Shown in pieces: positions 1 to 8,669 of a stretch of 46,248 nt of DNA (its first letter is position 1; every line of letters begins with the position of its first letter). The stretch comes from a virus. Both the position numbers and the translations under genes were made by a program. Below the pieces are notes generated by a model, which worked only from the letters and a program-made list of their open reading frames with translations, ran no database searches and was not told where the DNA came from. Location: the IMG/VR virus record IMGVR_UViG_3300003885_000022, positions 1-46,248 of that record. The stretch is one strand, 5' to 3'.

Positions 1-89
1 ACCCCGATGATATCTTTTCCAACAAGTACTTGAGTGATGAGCAGAAGGTTAAGATTGCCGAGGACGTTTTCCCTGAACAGTTTAAATAG
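1..89 (+). CDS. 3' fragment of second ejection protein gene (duplicate of 46158-46246)
   Basis: The first full codon starts at base 3 and the reading frame runs to a TAG at 87-89. It encodes the same C-terminus (ending FPEQFK) as the gene at 45086-46246. It is not a separate gene, only the duplicated end produced by the terminal overlap. The next gene starts 8 bases downstream, so on the circular genome the two ejection genes are adjacent. Confidence 0.9.
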   Translation, partial: PDDIFSNKYLSDEQKVKIAEDVFPEQFK

Positions 90-91
90 GA
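1..91. repeat. Terminal direct repeat, left copy
   Basis: These 91 bases are identical to 46158-46248 at the other end. They contain the 3' end and stop codon of the ejection-protein gene that finishes at 46246, so the two window ends overlap and the sequence closes into a 46,157-bp circle. A perfect overlap of this length is typical of a k-mer assembler joining a circular or circularly permuted molecule. A true short terminal repeat cannot be excluded. Confidence 0.95.
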
Positions 92-97
92 CAGATT

Positions 98-2908
98 ATG
101 GGTAGTGCCGCACAAGCGTTAGCTAAATATAAACAGATGAATAAGGCGCGAAATAAAGAGGTGCCGGTCGTTGAAACCCCCGACGAAGTCATCAACCAGG
201 GGGAGGTCAACCCCCAAAATGACGCCCCGCCTTTAAGTAAAGCCGCGCAAGCGTTAGCGAGATTTAAGGCCGAAGCAGAACCTGAGGTGATAGTGGACAC
301 GGCGCCAACCGGCATTGAGGGTCAAATGACCGCCGATGTCCCCGGCTATGGCTATCTGGATACCTCAACCCCTAAACCAGATGAATCTTTTAATCCCTTA
401 ATCGTGAGTGAAGGGGTAAAGGAAGGGTTTGCGGACTTTGCCGCTGTCCCTGGTTATTTAGTGGATGGCGTCAATTGGATGGTCGATCAACTGCCGGGGG
501 TCGATATGGCCAATGACCCTGTCGGGGGTTCAAAACAAATTAGGGATGGGTGGCTTTTATTACTGACCCATCAAAAGCAACAACCTAAAAATAAACTAGA
601 GGAATATACCGGTAAGGTGGCCGAATTTGCCGGGGGTTCTATCGTCATGGGGGCGTCGATGGTGAACCGGATGTTAGCGGCCAACCAGACCATTAACCAA
701 GTCACCAAGGCCGTCTCCATGGAGGCCGTCTCTACCGTATCGGGCGGGGTAGTAGCGCAAGGGTATGGTGATTTCTTTGCCGAGGCGTACGGCGAGGAAT
801 ATCGTTACCTGGGCGAGATTGCGGGCGGGATAGGGGGAACGACCTTACCGGGAGTCTTGAAGTCATTGGTTCAAAAAGCCGGGTTAGCGTATGGCCCCTT
901 AAAAAAGGTGTTAATGGCGCGTGACATGGAGTCGGTGAGTGATTTAGTCGATGAGTTTATCCCCGATGCGGCCTTAAAATCATCCCGTAAAAAGATTGCA
1001 GCGGCGATTGGGGATAATCCCAGTTCGAGCCGTAATATCGATGAGGCCATGGCGTTAGAGCAGCAGATTGAAGGGTTCAAGCCTTCCATGGCGCAAGCCT
1101 CAGATGCCCCGGGCATGAAGGCTATGCAGGATCAAATCAACGCCCGTAGTGTCGAGAATATCAACCAGGCCATGAAGACGGAAATGGCCAATGGTGAAGC
1201 GATTTATGCGTATTACCGCAAGAATTTCCCCGAGCAGATTGACCAACCGTTTGATGCCAAGCGTCAGTTCAAACAGACTCGAATGAAGCTGCGCCAGGAG
1301 CAGGCGAAAATTGAATCCCAATACAAGGTGGAGGCCAAAACTTATCCTCGTACCGATAGTGAGAAAGTCGGCTCACGATTGCAGGTGCTCGCGAAAGCAA
1401 AAATGAAGCTGGTCAAAAAGGTAAAAAATAAAAATTATGATGACCTGTACGATGTCGCCGATGAATTAGGGGTGGTGGAAGACATTACCGATATTCGACG
1501 CATGGTGGGGGATATTAATAAACAAGATCAAACTTTCTTCGATACGGTGCCGGGGGTTTACGCCAAGATTAAATCTTTATTGAAAACCGGTAAAGAGGCC
1601 ACCGCAACCCCCGCCGATAATGTCGCCAGCTTTCGTAAAATCCATTCGTTGTATCGGGAAGTCAGTCGTGAATATGGCCGTGCATTACGTGCCGATGATG
1701 GCGTTAAGTTATTTCATTTGGATAATCTCAAACAAAACCTGGACAATAAATTAGCCGGGTTTGAAGACCCCGCTTATGGCAATTTTGCCAACCGGAAAAA
1801 GGCGGTCGATCTTTTTTATAAAGAGGAGTATTTGAATGTCTTTAAAAAAGGCATTGGCGCTAAAATAAGCGGGGTGCGAGGTCGTGAGTCAACCCCTGAA
1901 GGCAAGATTATCAGCGATCTGGTCTTAACCAAGGGTAGCTCTCGCGGCCTGGATCAGTACCGTAAATTGTACGGTGATTCGCCAGAAAGTAATGTCTTAT
2001 TACAAGAGGGCATACTGGATACCTTCTCTCAAAAAACAGTCAAGCAAGGAACCTTATCCCAATCCTCAATTGATAATTTTATGGGCGATTATAAAGAGGT
2101 GCTGGCTAAGACACCCAGCCTGCAACGTCGATTTGCCGATACCGCAACCTTGCTCGATGACATGGCCAGGCGCAATCAGGTATTGAAGAAACGCGAGAAA
2201 ATCTTCACCAATGCGGCGGCCTCACGTTATGCCAAACTGGCCGGGATGGATGATTTGGACAGCGCAGTGGGGATGGGCTTAACCGATAAGCCGACGATGC
2301 GTTTGCTGATGCGCTCGATGAAAACCCAAGAGGCAAAGGCGGGACTGGCCACCAATGTAGCCGATCATGTGATGGATCAACCCAATCCCTGGACGTTTTT
2401 AAAAGACAATGAAAATACCTTAAAACCCCTATTCAATCAGTTAAAGCCGGGCCATTACAATAATTTGAAGACGGTGGCCGACGCGATGGAAATTCTCAAT
2501 CGTCATAAGACGAATTTAAGAGTGAACCCGATGAATGGGGCAGTTGATGCCCTTCACGCCAAGATAGGCACCAGTATTCCTTCCGCCTTTGCCCAGGTGA
2601 GATGGGCCGCCCTTTACGGTAAAACCTCGATGGAATATGTCGTTGCCGACATTGGCTCAAAATATCTCTTTAAGTTACGCAATGATAATACCGAACGGCT
2701 CATTGAAGAGGCGTTGTATGATTCGGATTTAGCCCAATTATTATCCGATATTGCGACTCAACCCGCCGCCAAGCCCAGCCCGAAGATTGTCAAAAAATTG
2801 GGGCAAAAGGCAATCGAGATCGGTATTCGACTAGGGGAGCGCACCATTCGTTCGGGTGCAATTGCCTATGATAGTGATGAGAAAGAACAGCAAGCATTAA
2901 CCCCATAA
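98..2908 (+). CDS. Large internal virion / DNA ejection protein (P22 gp16 position)
   Basis: This encodes a 936-residue, mostly helical protein. The N-terminus contains a repeated AAQALAKYK / AAQALARFK motif (residues about 4-12 and 48-56), then an acidic disordered linker, a Gly-rich hydrophobic stretch (about 170-255) that could contact membrane, and a long charged helical region. It lies directly after two smaller ejection-type genes (44271-46246 across the circle junction) and before the tailspike. P22 places gp7, gp20 and gp16 in the same order. I infer that it is packaged in the capsid and injected with DNA. No lysozyme or transglycosylase motif was recognised. The assignment rests on size, composition and position rather than a diagnostic domain. 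Confidence 0.65.
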   Translation: MGSAAQALAKYKQMNKARNKEVPVVETPDEVINQGEVNPQNDAPPLSKAAQALARFKAEAEPEVIVDTAPTGIEGQMTADVPGYGYLDTSTPKPDESFNPLIVSEGVKEGFADFAAVPGYLVDGVNWMVDQLPGVDMANDPVGGSKQIRDGWLLLLTHQKQQPKNKLEEYTGKVAEFAGGSIVMGASMVNRMLAANQTINQVTKAVSMEAVSTVSGGVVAQGYGDFFAEAYGEEYRYLGEIAGGIGGTTLPGVLKSLVQKAGLAYGPLKKVLMARDMESVSDLVDEFIPDAALKSSRKKIAAAIGDNPSSSRNIDEAMALEQQIEGFKPSMAQASDAPGMKAMQDQINARSVENINQAMKTEMANGEAIYAYYRKNFPEQIDQPFDAKRQFKQTRMKLRQEQAKIESQYKVEAKTYPRTDSEKVGSRLQVLAKAKMKLVKKVKNKNYDDLYDVADELGVVEDITDIRRMVGDINKQDQTFFDTVPGVYAKIKSLLKTGKEATATPADNVASFRKIHSLYREVSREYGRALRADDGVKLFHLDNLKQNLDNKLAGFEDPAYGNFANRKKAVDLFYKEEYLNVFKKGIGAKISGVRGRESTPEGKIISDLVLTKGSSRGLDQYRKLYGDSPESNVLLQEGILDTFSQKTVKQGTLSQSSIDNFMGDYKEVLAKTPSLQRRFADTATLLDDMARRNQVLKKREKIFTNAAASRYAKLAGMDDLDSAVGMGLTDKPTMRLLMRSMKTQEAKAGLATNVADHVMDQPNPWTFLKDNENTLKPLFNQLKPGHYNNLKTVADAMEILNRHKTNLRVNPMNGAVDALHAKIGTSIPSAFAQVRWAALYGKTSMEYVVADIGSKYLFKLRNDNTERLIEEALYDSDLAQLLSDIATQPAAKPSPKIVKKLGQKAIEIGIRLGERTIRSGAIAYDSDEKEQQALTP

Positions 2909-2930
2909 CAGATATCCATCCACCAAGTTT

Positions 2931-2956
2931 AGCTCGCAATAGGCGGGCTTTTTTTT
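2931..2956 (+). terminator. Rho-independent terminator after ejection gene
   Basis: AGCTCGC and GCGGGCT form a 7-bp stem with one G-T wobble and a 5-base loop, followed by a run of eight Ts. It lies 22 bases past the stop of the ejection gene and just before the tailspike start. It should reduce read-through and separate the tailspike from the main late operon. Confidence 0.8.
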
Positions 2957-2967
2957 GGGATAAATAA

Positions 2968-5073
2968 ATGGCTTTATACCCTTTAGTTCGACCTAAGTTC
3001 TTCGACAATAACAGTGTGCTGGCGTCTGGGTTTCAATTGTTCTTTTATGAAGTTGGTTCACTCACAAAGAAAGATACCTTTACCGACTCGTCTTTAACGA
3101 CCGCTAACCCTAACCCGATTATTTTAAATTCACGCGGTGAACCGGATAATGCAGGTACGCCAATTGATATTTATTTTCCGCCTGGTACGGTTTATAAAGT
3201 CGTTTTTACCAGTCCAACTGATACAGACCCGCCCACGGCACCTACCTGGACGGTAGATAACGTAACGGACTCCTCGGGACTCACCAGTGAGTGGATTAAT
3301 GAACGGGTCGCCGTTTACGCCACTGCGACCACTTTTACAGTCGATAGTGATTTAACGGCGATATATTATCCTGAGTTAAGATTAAAATTAACGGGGGGGG
3401 CAGATCGATATGCCACCATAGTTGGCGCGTCTTTTTCCAGTCCCAATACCACTATTACGGTTAATAATGTCACCGATTCAGGGGGGGGGATATCGTCATT
3501 AAACCCTTTAATGGGGGCGGTTTTCTTGCCTATTATCGGTCGCGATGCAACGAGTTCTTTGCCTATACTGACAGACCTAACCTCGACCACCGATGCGACG
3601 AAAGGGGGGTTCATTATTGGTCTTTACCTTTCAGCAACCGCTTATGTCGGACGCCAGCTTTCACAGTGGATAGCTGACCGACCTTATCATCTAACAGATT
3701 TCGGCGTCGTGGTTGACGATACAACTCCCGCCGTTATTGCGGCCAACAATACTGCATTTCAAGCGGCGATTGACGCCTCTAATACTAAGAACACCCCCTT
3801 ACAATTGCCCGGGGGAACTGTCCATTACAATTCGACAGTAACCGTACCGACGGCAGTAAGAATATTTGGAACAACCCGTGGGTTTAGCTCCAACACTTCA
3901 TCAACTTTGGACTATTCGGGGTCGGGCGTTGGCATAGATGTTACGGGCAATTATGTCAAACTTGAAAACTTTATGTTACTTCAGGGTGGCACTGGCACCA
4001 TAGGTGTATTATTAGAGACTAACTTTAATCTCTTGGTTAATCTAACCATCATGAATAAAAACACCTTCCCGGGATGGTCTACGGCGGGAGTGACGACGAA
4101 TTTAATCGACACCACTTCCTTTACTCATACCTTGCGCGATTGTTATTTATTTGGTAATGCCATCGGTGCCCATTTTAATCGGTCGAATAATGTCATCATT
4201 GATGCCTGTTTTTTAGAATCTAATGGTACGAACCTCAAAACATTTAATTGCAATAATGTCACGATCAATAATGGCACAGTGATTGAGTTATTCGGCGATG
4301 GCGCAGGGTCTGAAACGAATACGTCGGTAGCCCTTGATATAGAAAACACAACGGGGTTTATTTGCCGAGATTATTACAGTGAGATTGCATCAAAGTCACC
4401 GATTGCCATTGGGCAACGTTTCGCAATCCTAAAGAATGTTCGAGGGGGGGCTATTGAAGGCGGGATAATGACCTGCCAGGGGTTAAATGCTATTGATTTC
4501 TCCCCCATTGAGATTGCCGACGACAAGGTTACCCATATTTCAATTCAGCATAATTATGTATCCCAGTTGGGGACGGATGCCGAATTTGTTGAAGCGACAG
4601 GGACGGGGATTTTAGCCAATTGTGTTATCGGTAATAATAATTTTACGACCAATGCTTATGAATATAATCAGTCATGGACTCCCTCGTTGCTGGTAGGAGG
4701 GGATGCTACGGGGGTGACGGGGACGTTTAAGGCTTTATTTAACCGGCAAGGAAGTTCTATACATATTCACGGTCGGATTGCTCTTACTTCCAAGGGGGCC
4801 AATACAGGCACATTAACCATTGGCAATTTACCCTTACCGATGCAGGCTAGATTAGATACGAATGAATATGCCGTCGGATTATTGTTAGTTGCCAATAATG
4901 GGACGCAAGGTATTGCTGACTCGATTCTTTGGATTAATTCTGCCGGAACGACTTTAGGTCTGCGGTATCGTAGTACTTCATCGGGAGGGCAAAGTGAATA
5001 TGACGCAGGGAACATTCAAAATGGCTCAACCTTGCATTTTGATATAACGTATCCAGTTGAACCTGCCCGTTAA
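2968..5073 (+). CDS. Tailspike / tail fibre with right-handed beta-helix
   Basis: This encodes a 701-residue receptor-binding protein. Residues 1-100 look like the P22-type tailspike head-binding domain (start MALYPLVRPKFFDNN, then LASGFQLFFYEVG and a SRGEPDN motif). Residues about 230-560 are rich in short N/G/T/V turns typical of a pectate-lyase-type beta-helix, with asparagine-ladder-like NNVTINN segments. The last 130 residues form a beta-rich trimerisation-like domain. It probably binds, and may cleave, a surface polysaccharide. The gene has three in-frame poly-G tracts: G8 near 3393, G9 at 3481 and G7 near 4444. Its stop overlaps the stop of the convergent gene on the minus strand. No catalytic residues could be assigned. 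Confidence 0.85.
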   Translation: MALYPLVRPKFFDNNSVLASGFQLFFYEVGSLTKKDTFTDSSLTTANPNPIILNSRGEPDNAGTPIDIYFPPGTVYKVVFTSPTDTDPPTAPTWTVDNVTDSSGLTSEWINERVAVYATATTFTVDSDLTAIYYPELRLKLTGGADRYATIVGASFSSPNTTITVNNVTDSGGGISSLNPLMGAVFLPIIGRDATSSLPILTDLTSTTDATKGGFIIGLYLSATAYVGRQLSQWIADRPYHLTDFGVVVDDTTPAVIAANNTAFQAAIDASNTKNTPLQLPGGTVHYNSTVTVPTAVRIFGTTRGFSSNTSSTLDYSGSGVGIDVTGNYVKLENFMLLQGGTGTIGVLLETNFNLLVNLTIMNKNTFPGWSTAGVTTNLIDTTSFTHTLRDCYLFGNAIGAHFNRSNNVIIDACFLESNGTNLKTFNCNNVTINNGTVIELFGDGAGSETNTSVALDIENTTGFICRDYYSEIASKSPIAIGQRFAILKNVRGGAIEGGIMTCQGLNAIDFSPIEIADDKVTHISIQHNYVSQLGTDAEFVEATGTGILANCVIGNNNFTTNAYEYNQSWTPSLLVGGDATGVTGTFKALFNRQGSSIHIHGRIALTSKGANTGTLTIGNLPLPMQARLDTNEYAVGLLLVANNGTQGIADSILWINSAGTTLGLRYRSTSSGGQSEYDAGNIQNGSTLHFDITYPVEPAR

Positions 5074-5282
5074 AGCCACGTTTCAACGATTGACAGTTCA
5101 TCATTGATACCACGAACGATACGAAATAACCCTCTAGGTATCATGGCGCGTATTTCATTTAACGATCCAGCGAGATAATGTTCACTCGCTGGGTTCTCCC
5201 CATGGAATTTTCTCGCCACATAAAAATCCGGGTAATCTTTGGGATGGTCGTAAATCACCCAGCTTGTTAATTTACCGCCCAT
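5070..5282 (-). CDS. Conserved phage protein of unknown function (70 aa)
   Basis: This small protein has a SWVIYDHPKDYPDFYVARKF segment near its start, a pattern I recognise from uncharacterised phage and bacterial proteins. There are no membrane segments or cysteines. It is the last gene of a leftward operon, and its start overlaps the end of the preceding 92-aa gene. Its stop shares bases with the tailspike stop (TTAA read on both strands). No function can be assigned. Confidence 0.7.
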   Translation of the reverse strand: MGGKLTSWVIYDHPKDYPDFYVARKFHGENPASEHYLAGSLNEIRAMIPRGLFRIVRGINDELSIVETWL

Positions 5283-5550
5283 TCTTTTTCTTTATCTTAA
5301 ACCGTTTACTAGTATAACCCGGCAATAAACTTAACGTAAACGGGTGATTCTTTTTAGAAAGAATCACCCCGTCATTATTAATCAATTGCGTACGAGCCGT
5401 ATATTTTGCTAGATTACGCAATCGATTCTCTCTCAAATTCTTCGGTTTCTTTCTCGCGCTTAACATTGAGCTATAACAGGCTTTACAAATCCCCATCGTT
5501 GGGCATTGGATATCATTATAACATTCCGGTATTTTGCACACGCCGTTCAT
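5272..5550 (-). CDS. Small cysteine-rich basic protein, probable zinc finger (92 aa)
   Basis: The N-terminal 25 residues hold five cysteines (C5, C10, C16, C22, C25) in a pattern that could bind zinc. The remainder is strongly basic, with KKPKNLRENRLRNL and a KKKNGR tail. This suggests a nucleic-acid-binding protein. It overlaps both neighbours by a few bases and so is translationally coupled in the leftward operon. It is not a recognised HNH nuclease, because no HNH histidines are visible. Confidence 0.65.
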   Translation of the reverse strand: MNGVCKIPECYNDIQCPTMGICKACYSSMLSARKKPKNLRENRLRNLAKYTARTQLINNDGVILSKKNHPFTLSLLPGYTSKRFKIKKKNGR

Positions 5551-5825
5551 GATTTAAGCCCTTCTATTGCATCCCCTACCTCTTTAACTAAATCTTTAAG
5601 CCCTTGGTTGACAATATTTCCTATTGAATCACCCTTCGATGCACTGGAATTAAGAACGGTCATCAAGCAATCAATAGCCATATAACCCGAGTTCAATCTT
5701 TCTGCGTCACAGCTTAAGTATGCCGCTTCATCATCATTCACTAAAAACACAAACCCATATAAATTTTGACGTTTAATTTCTTCGGCTAATTCTTTTATTT
5801 GTTTTCTGAATTGCTCACGCTTCAT
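5547..5825 (-). CDS. Hypothetical protein (92 aa)
   Basis: This helix-rich protein has a charged N-terminal helix (RKQIKELAEEIKRQ) and a C-terminal amphipathic helix. A central segment, YLSCDAERLNSGYMAIDCLM, is probably the conserved core. The stop codon overlaps the next start (ATGA), and the start overlaps the end of the 206-aa gene, so it belongs to the same operon. No known domain was recognised. Confidence 0.65.
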   Translation of the reverse strand: MKREQFRKQIKELAEEIKRQNLYGFVFLVNDDEAAYLSCDAERLNSGYMAIDCLMTVLNSSASKGDSIGNIVNQGLKDLVKEVGDAIEGLKS

Positions 5826-6435
5826 CTTCCGCTATCCCCGCTTGTACCATTAAATTACCTATTGATTCTAAAATTTGTTTGTATTTTAGGTTTTCATCTC
5901 GTAATACCATGACATTATTTATAATATCCCCAATACTCATTTGAGTAATATCGGGGTTCATCACTTGCGTGGTCTCCCGGTAATTAGGATCGATTAAAGG
6001 TAGGACGGTATAGTGCTTTCTATTGTTAATGGTGACATGGAGTGCAATTTTACCGGCTTTTTCTAATACGCCTATGGTCGAGTAAATGCTGGTTCCTTTT
6101 TGACTGAAGCGCTGATTTAATTCAACGACGGTAACGTCATTCCCAATTTGGGTTTGTAGATATTGAATTAACAGATTGCTATTGTAGGGAGTGTTAACAG
6201 GCACGGGGAGTTTAGCTTTAAGGAGATGACGATATGTAACGACCCCGTTAGTAAGTTTACTGGACGCAAAGCCACGCTTAATTAAATTTTTGATGTGAGT
6301 GGTAAAGGATTCGAATGGGAAGCCGGGATAGTCAGATCGGATTCGATCAAAAATAAAACTTTTAGTTTGGTAGTTGTCGGTTAATCCACTTAACCAAATA
6401 ATACGAATATTCGTTCCCTCTTTCGGTTCGCTCAT
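5815..6435 (-). CDS. Putative winged-helix DNA-binding protein (206 aa)
   Basis: Two successive regions look like winged helices. Residues about 8-70 show helices followed by a short beta hairpin (NGVVTYRHLL). Residues about 95-145 contain VTVVELNQRFSQKG, then STIGVLEKAGKIALHV and a YTVL strand. The C-terminal 60 residues form a helix or coiled coil suited to dimerisation. It may be a regulator of the tRNA-side operon or of lysogeny. This is inferred from secondary structure only, and it matches no specific repressor family that I recognise. Confidence 0.55.
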   Translation of the reverse strand: MSEPKEGTNIRIIWLSGLTDNYQTKSFIFDRIRSDYPGFPFESFTTHIKNLIKRGFASSKLTNGVVTYRHLLKAKLPVPVNTPYNSNLLIQYLQTQIGNDVTVVELNQRFSQKGTSIYSTIGVLEKAGKIALHVTINNRKHYTVLPLIDPNYRETTQVMNPDITQMSIGDIINNVMVLRDENLKYKQILESIGNLMVQAGIAEDEA

Positions 6436-6483
6436 TTTATTCCCCTAAGAATTTTTTGGTTAAGCATAGGTGACTTTTTTTAT

Positions 6484-6705
6484 TTATTCAAGCTCCCATC
6501 TTTGATTGAATGTTTCCTCGCTATCATCCCCGCTAATAAACCAATCGACTCGCTGCAACATGTTAGCCGCTTGCTCTAACGCATCGGCGCAATCTATAAA
6601 ACGTTGTCTCGTTAATTGAGAATGATCATCCCGAATAGCCTTTATTACCTCGCTTGCGCTATCCTCGATTTGATATTGAATATAATTAAAATGGCCACCG
6701 CTCAC
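6484..6705 (-). CDS. Conserved phage protein starting SGGHFNY (73 aa)
   Basis: The N-terminus SGGHFNYIQYQIEDSA and the C-terminal RVDWFISGDDSEETFNQRW are hallmarks of a small protein family that recurs in many phages with no known function. The protein is acidic and helical. It uses a GTG start whose first bases overlap the TGA of the upstream 45-aa gene (GTGA), indicating coupled translation. Confidence 0.75.
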   Translation of the reverse strand: MSGGHFNYIQYQIEDSASEVIKAIRDDHSQLTRQRFIDCADALEQAANMLQRVDWFISGDDSEETFNQRWELE

Positions 6706-6839
6706 TTTTGATCCTCCGGTTTTTTAATCCAATGAATTCGTCCGCAACTAATGCAGCTTTGATAAAGCCCAATGATGACTTTATGTTTCACGATTTGATG
6801 GTCTTTTGTTAGACTACCACAAGGGCAAATCATATTCAT
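6702..6839 (-). CDS. Zinc-ribbon microprotein (45 aa)
   Basis: This short gene reads CPCG near the start and CISCG about 25 residues later, the two cysteine knuckles of a zinc ribbon. The start is ATG at 6839 (a second ATG is at 6833). It lies just downstream of the two tRNA genes on the same strand, and its stop overlaps the start of the SGGHFNY gene. A role in nucleic-acid binding is inferred from the ribbon. Confidence 0.6.
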   Translation of the reverse strand: MNMICPCGSLTKDHQIVKHKVIIGLYQSCISCGRIHWIKKPEDQK

Positions 6840-6846
6840 TCCTAGT

Positions 6847-6923
6847 TGGCGCGGCCAGTAGGATTCGAACCTACAACCCACGGCTTCGAAGGCCGTTATT
6901 CTGTCCAGTTGAACTATGGCCGC
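6847..6923 (-). tRNA. tRNA-Arg (anticodon TCG)
   Basis: This folds as a full cloverleaf: a 7-bp acceptor stem GCGGCCA/TGGCCGC, a D arm, an anticodon stem ACGGC/GCCGT around loop CTTCGAA (anticodon TCG, reading CGA), a T arm with GGTTCGAATCC, a G discriminator and an encoded CCA. It probably supplements decoding of CGA/CGN arginine codons. It sits three bases from a second Arg tRNA and about 500 bp from the integrase. Confidence 0.95.
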
Positions 6924-6926
6924 TAT

Positions 6927-7003
6927 TGGCGCGCTTGGCAGGATTCGAACCTGCGACCTGCGGTTTCGTAGACCGCCACTCTATCCAACTGAGCTACAAG
7001 CGC
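6927..7003 (-). tRNA. tRNA-Arg (anticodon ACG)
   Basis: The acceptor stem is GCGCTTG/CAAGCGC, and the anticodon stem GCGGT/ACCGC surrounds loop CTACGAA (anticodon ACG; A34 is normally edited to inosine, reading CGU/CGC/CGA). The T arm and an encoded CCA are present. Together with the TCG tRNA it covers most CGN codons. As a complete tRNA beside an integrase gene it could also mark the attachment site, but no truncated tRNA copy is seen. Confidence 0.95.
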
Positions 7004-7430
7004 GAGGTCGAGTAATATAATCAATAACATACGATCATGCAAATTTACTATTAATTTGTGTCTTATTTTTAGCTTATTACATAAATCCATGAAATGTTCG
7101 TTTGTAAGTGGTTAAGAACTAACGAAAATAAATTAATTACGATCAATAGAGTAACTACCTACGAAGTAGTTGTTTAACCATTCCATGCGCTTCCCTTCAC
7201 CTCATTCCACTTCCCGTTAACTCAAATAATTCCATATAATCTAACGTTTTAGATGGTTGTTGTTTCATTTTGTTTAACTTCGGTTCATTTCGTTTTTGGT
7301 TTATTTGTAGCTTATTTTTAGCCTGGAACTCAAGCTTAAAAAACAGTTGTCCTAGAGTAACTACTTTATGCTTGTAATTAAAAAAGCCTATGCTATAGTC
7401 AGTTAACCGAAAACTTAGGAGTTAACCGAT
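7004..7430. other. Repeat-rich non-coding region, candidate attP
   Basis: This is a 427-bp AT-rich gap between the tRNAs and the integrase. It contains two copies of a motif with core CTTATTTTTAGC (7051-7079 and 7298-7323) and two copies of TAGAGTAACTAC (7147-7158 and 7353-7364). It also has a hairpin AACTAC/GTAGTT (about 7153-7170) and several TTTCATTT-like repeats. Repeats flanking an integrase gene are what arm-type integrase or excisionase sites look like. No core crossover sequence can be defined without a host sequence. Confidence 0.45.
7372..7399 (+). promoter_or_regulatory. Putative integrase promoter
   Basis: TTGTAA at 7372-7377 and TATAGT at 7394-7399 are separated by 16 bases, and a TAGGAG ribosome-binding site and ATG follow about 30 bases later. 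A TAGAGTAACTAC repeat lies immediately upstream and could serve as a control site. Confidence 0.5.
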
Positions 7431-8669
7431 ATGACACTACGCCAGAAAACCGAAGCCTTTGCCTTTACCGATACTCGTTTAGACAAACTTACTAAAGAGT
7501 CCCTTCCGCTCAAACCCACCACCTATCGTGATACGAATCTCAAAGGGTTTACGTTGATCCGTTACCCCACAGGTAAGATTAAATTCAAGGCCTATAAGCG
7601 TTACCATCAAAGCAGCGGCACCCGGATTGATGTGGGCGAATTTCCTTTTATCACTTGTGCCGAGGCACGAGCTAAAGCGCTGAAATATTTGTCTGATATC
7701 TCTCAGGGTTTGGATGTTTACGATCAACTCAAAAAAGAATATCGCCATGCCACTCTTAAGGAGTTATGGTTAAACTATCAAGATACGTATTACATTAAAA
7801 AAGTCACGGACAAAAACCCCTCAACGACACATGATCGATTACGCAACGCTAAAAGCGTTTTTAAATCATGCCAGCCACTTCACCTAACGCAAATTAAACA
7901 TTTAACCAGCGAAAAACTCATTCACTTCCACCAACATTACCCTTCACCGGTCAGTGCCGATAACATTATTAAAATGATTAGCGCTGTTTTGGGTTACCAT
8001 AATATTCTACCCAATCCTGCCTTAGCCGTTAAATTCAATGGTAGTAAAATCAGAAGCAAATGTTTAAGTGAGGTGGATATCCAAAAGTTTCTGCCCGCCT
8101 TGTTTGCCGAAGCCAGTGAGGATATGCGGGATATCTTTTTATTATGTTTGTTCACCGGTCAACGCATTGGTTCGGTCATGGGTATGAAATGGTCTGACAT
8201 TGATTTAGATAATCGTTGCTGGCAATTCATTAGTAAAAATTCTGACAATGAGGACGACCCGGTAAACATTGCCTTGATCGGTAAAGCACTGGCAGTGATT
8301 GCCCATCGGGAGTTTACCGCTCGACGCAATATCCCCTGGGTATTTCCCGCTAATACATTAACCGGTCATACCCGCCAACCTTCTAAGGCTTTTATACGGG
8401 TGTTGAAAAGAGCGGGACTGCCTCACGGTAGAGTGAAAGGGTTCACCCCGCATGATTTACGTCGTACGGCTGCGCAATGGCTAAAGAATGCTAACGCCAG
8501 CAATAAAGCGCTACTAACATTATTGGGTAATCGTTCAGAGAAAACGTTAGACCATTACACCAGCCCCGATTTAAAGATGATTCATGAACAATATACCGGG
8601 GTGGTGGACAATATGTTTGATATTGCCGGAGCAAATGATTTATTTAAGTCTATTGCTTCAACCGGCTAA
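7431..8669 (+). CDS. int: Tyrosine recombinase integrase
   Basis: This 412-residue site-specific recombinase inserts and excises the prophage. The N-terminal 90 residues are of the DUF4102 arm-binding type (LTKESLPLKPTTYRDTNLKG), followed by a SAM-like core-binding domain (about 105-200) and the catalytic domain. Visible active-site residues are R245 in FTGQRIGS, H341 and R344 in HDLRR, and Y376 in TLDHYTSPD. The length is normal for P4/CP4-57-like integrases. A clear ribosome-binding site (TTAGGAG) precedes the ATG. The 3' end overlaps the convergent excisionase candidate by four bases. Confidence 0.95.
   Translation: MTLRQKTEAFAFTDTRLDKLTKESLPLKPTTYRDTNLKGFTLIRYPTGKIKFKAYKRYHQSSGTRIDVGEFPFITCAEARAKALKYLSDISQGLDVYDQLKKEYRHATLKELWLNYQDTYYIKKVTDKNPSTTHDRLRNAKSVFKSCQPLHLTQIKHLTSEKLIHFHQHYPSPVSADNIIKMISAVLGYHNILPNPALAVKFNGSKIRSKCLSEVDIQKFLPALFAEASEDMRDIFLLCLFTGQRIGSVMGMKWSDIDLDNRCWQFISKNSDNEDDPVNIALIGKALAVIAHREFTARRNIPWVFPANTLTGHTRQPSKAFIRVLKRAGLPHGRVKGFTPHDLRRTAAQWLKNANASNKALLTLLGNRSEKTLDHYTSPDLKMIHEQYTGVVDNMFDIAGANDLFKSIASTG

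Noticed and set aside
6806-7015. Open frame of 69 codons on the + strand
   Set aside because: It is the antisense of the two tRNA genes and has no ribosome-binding site.
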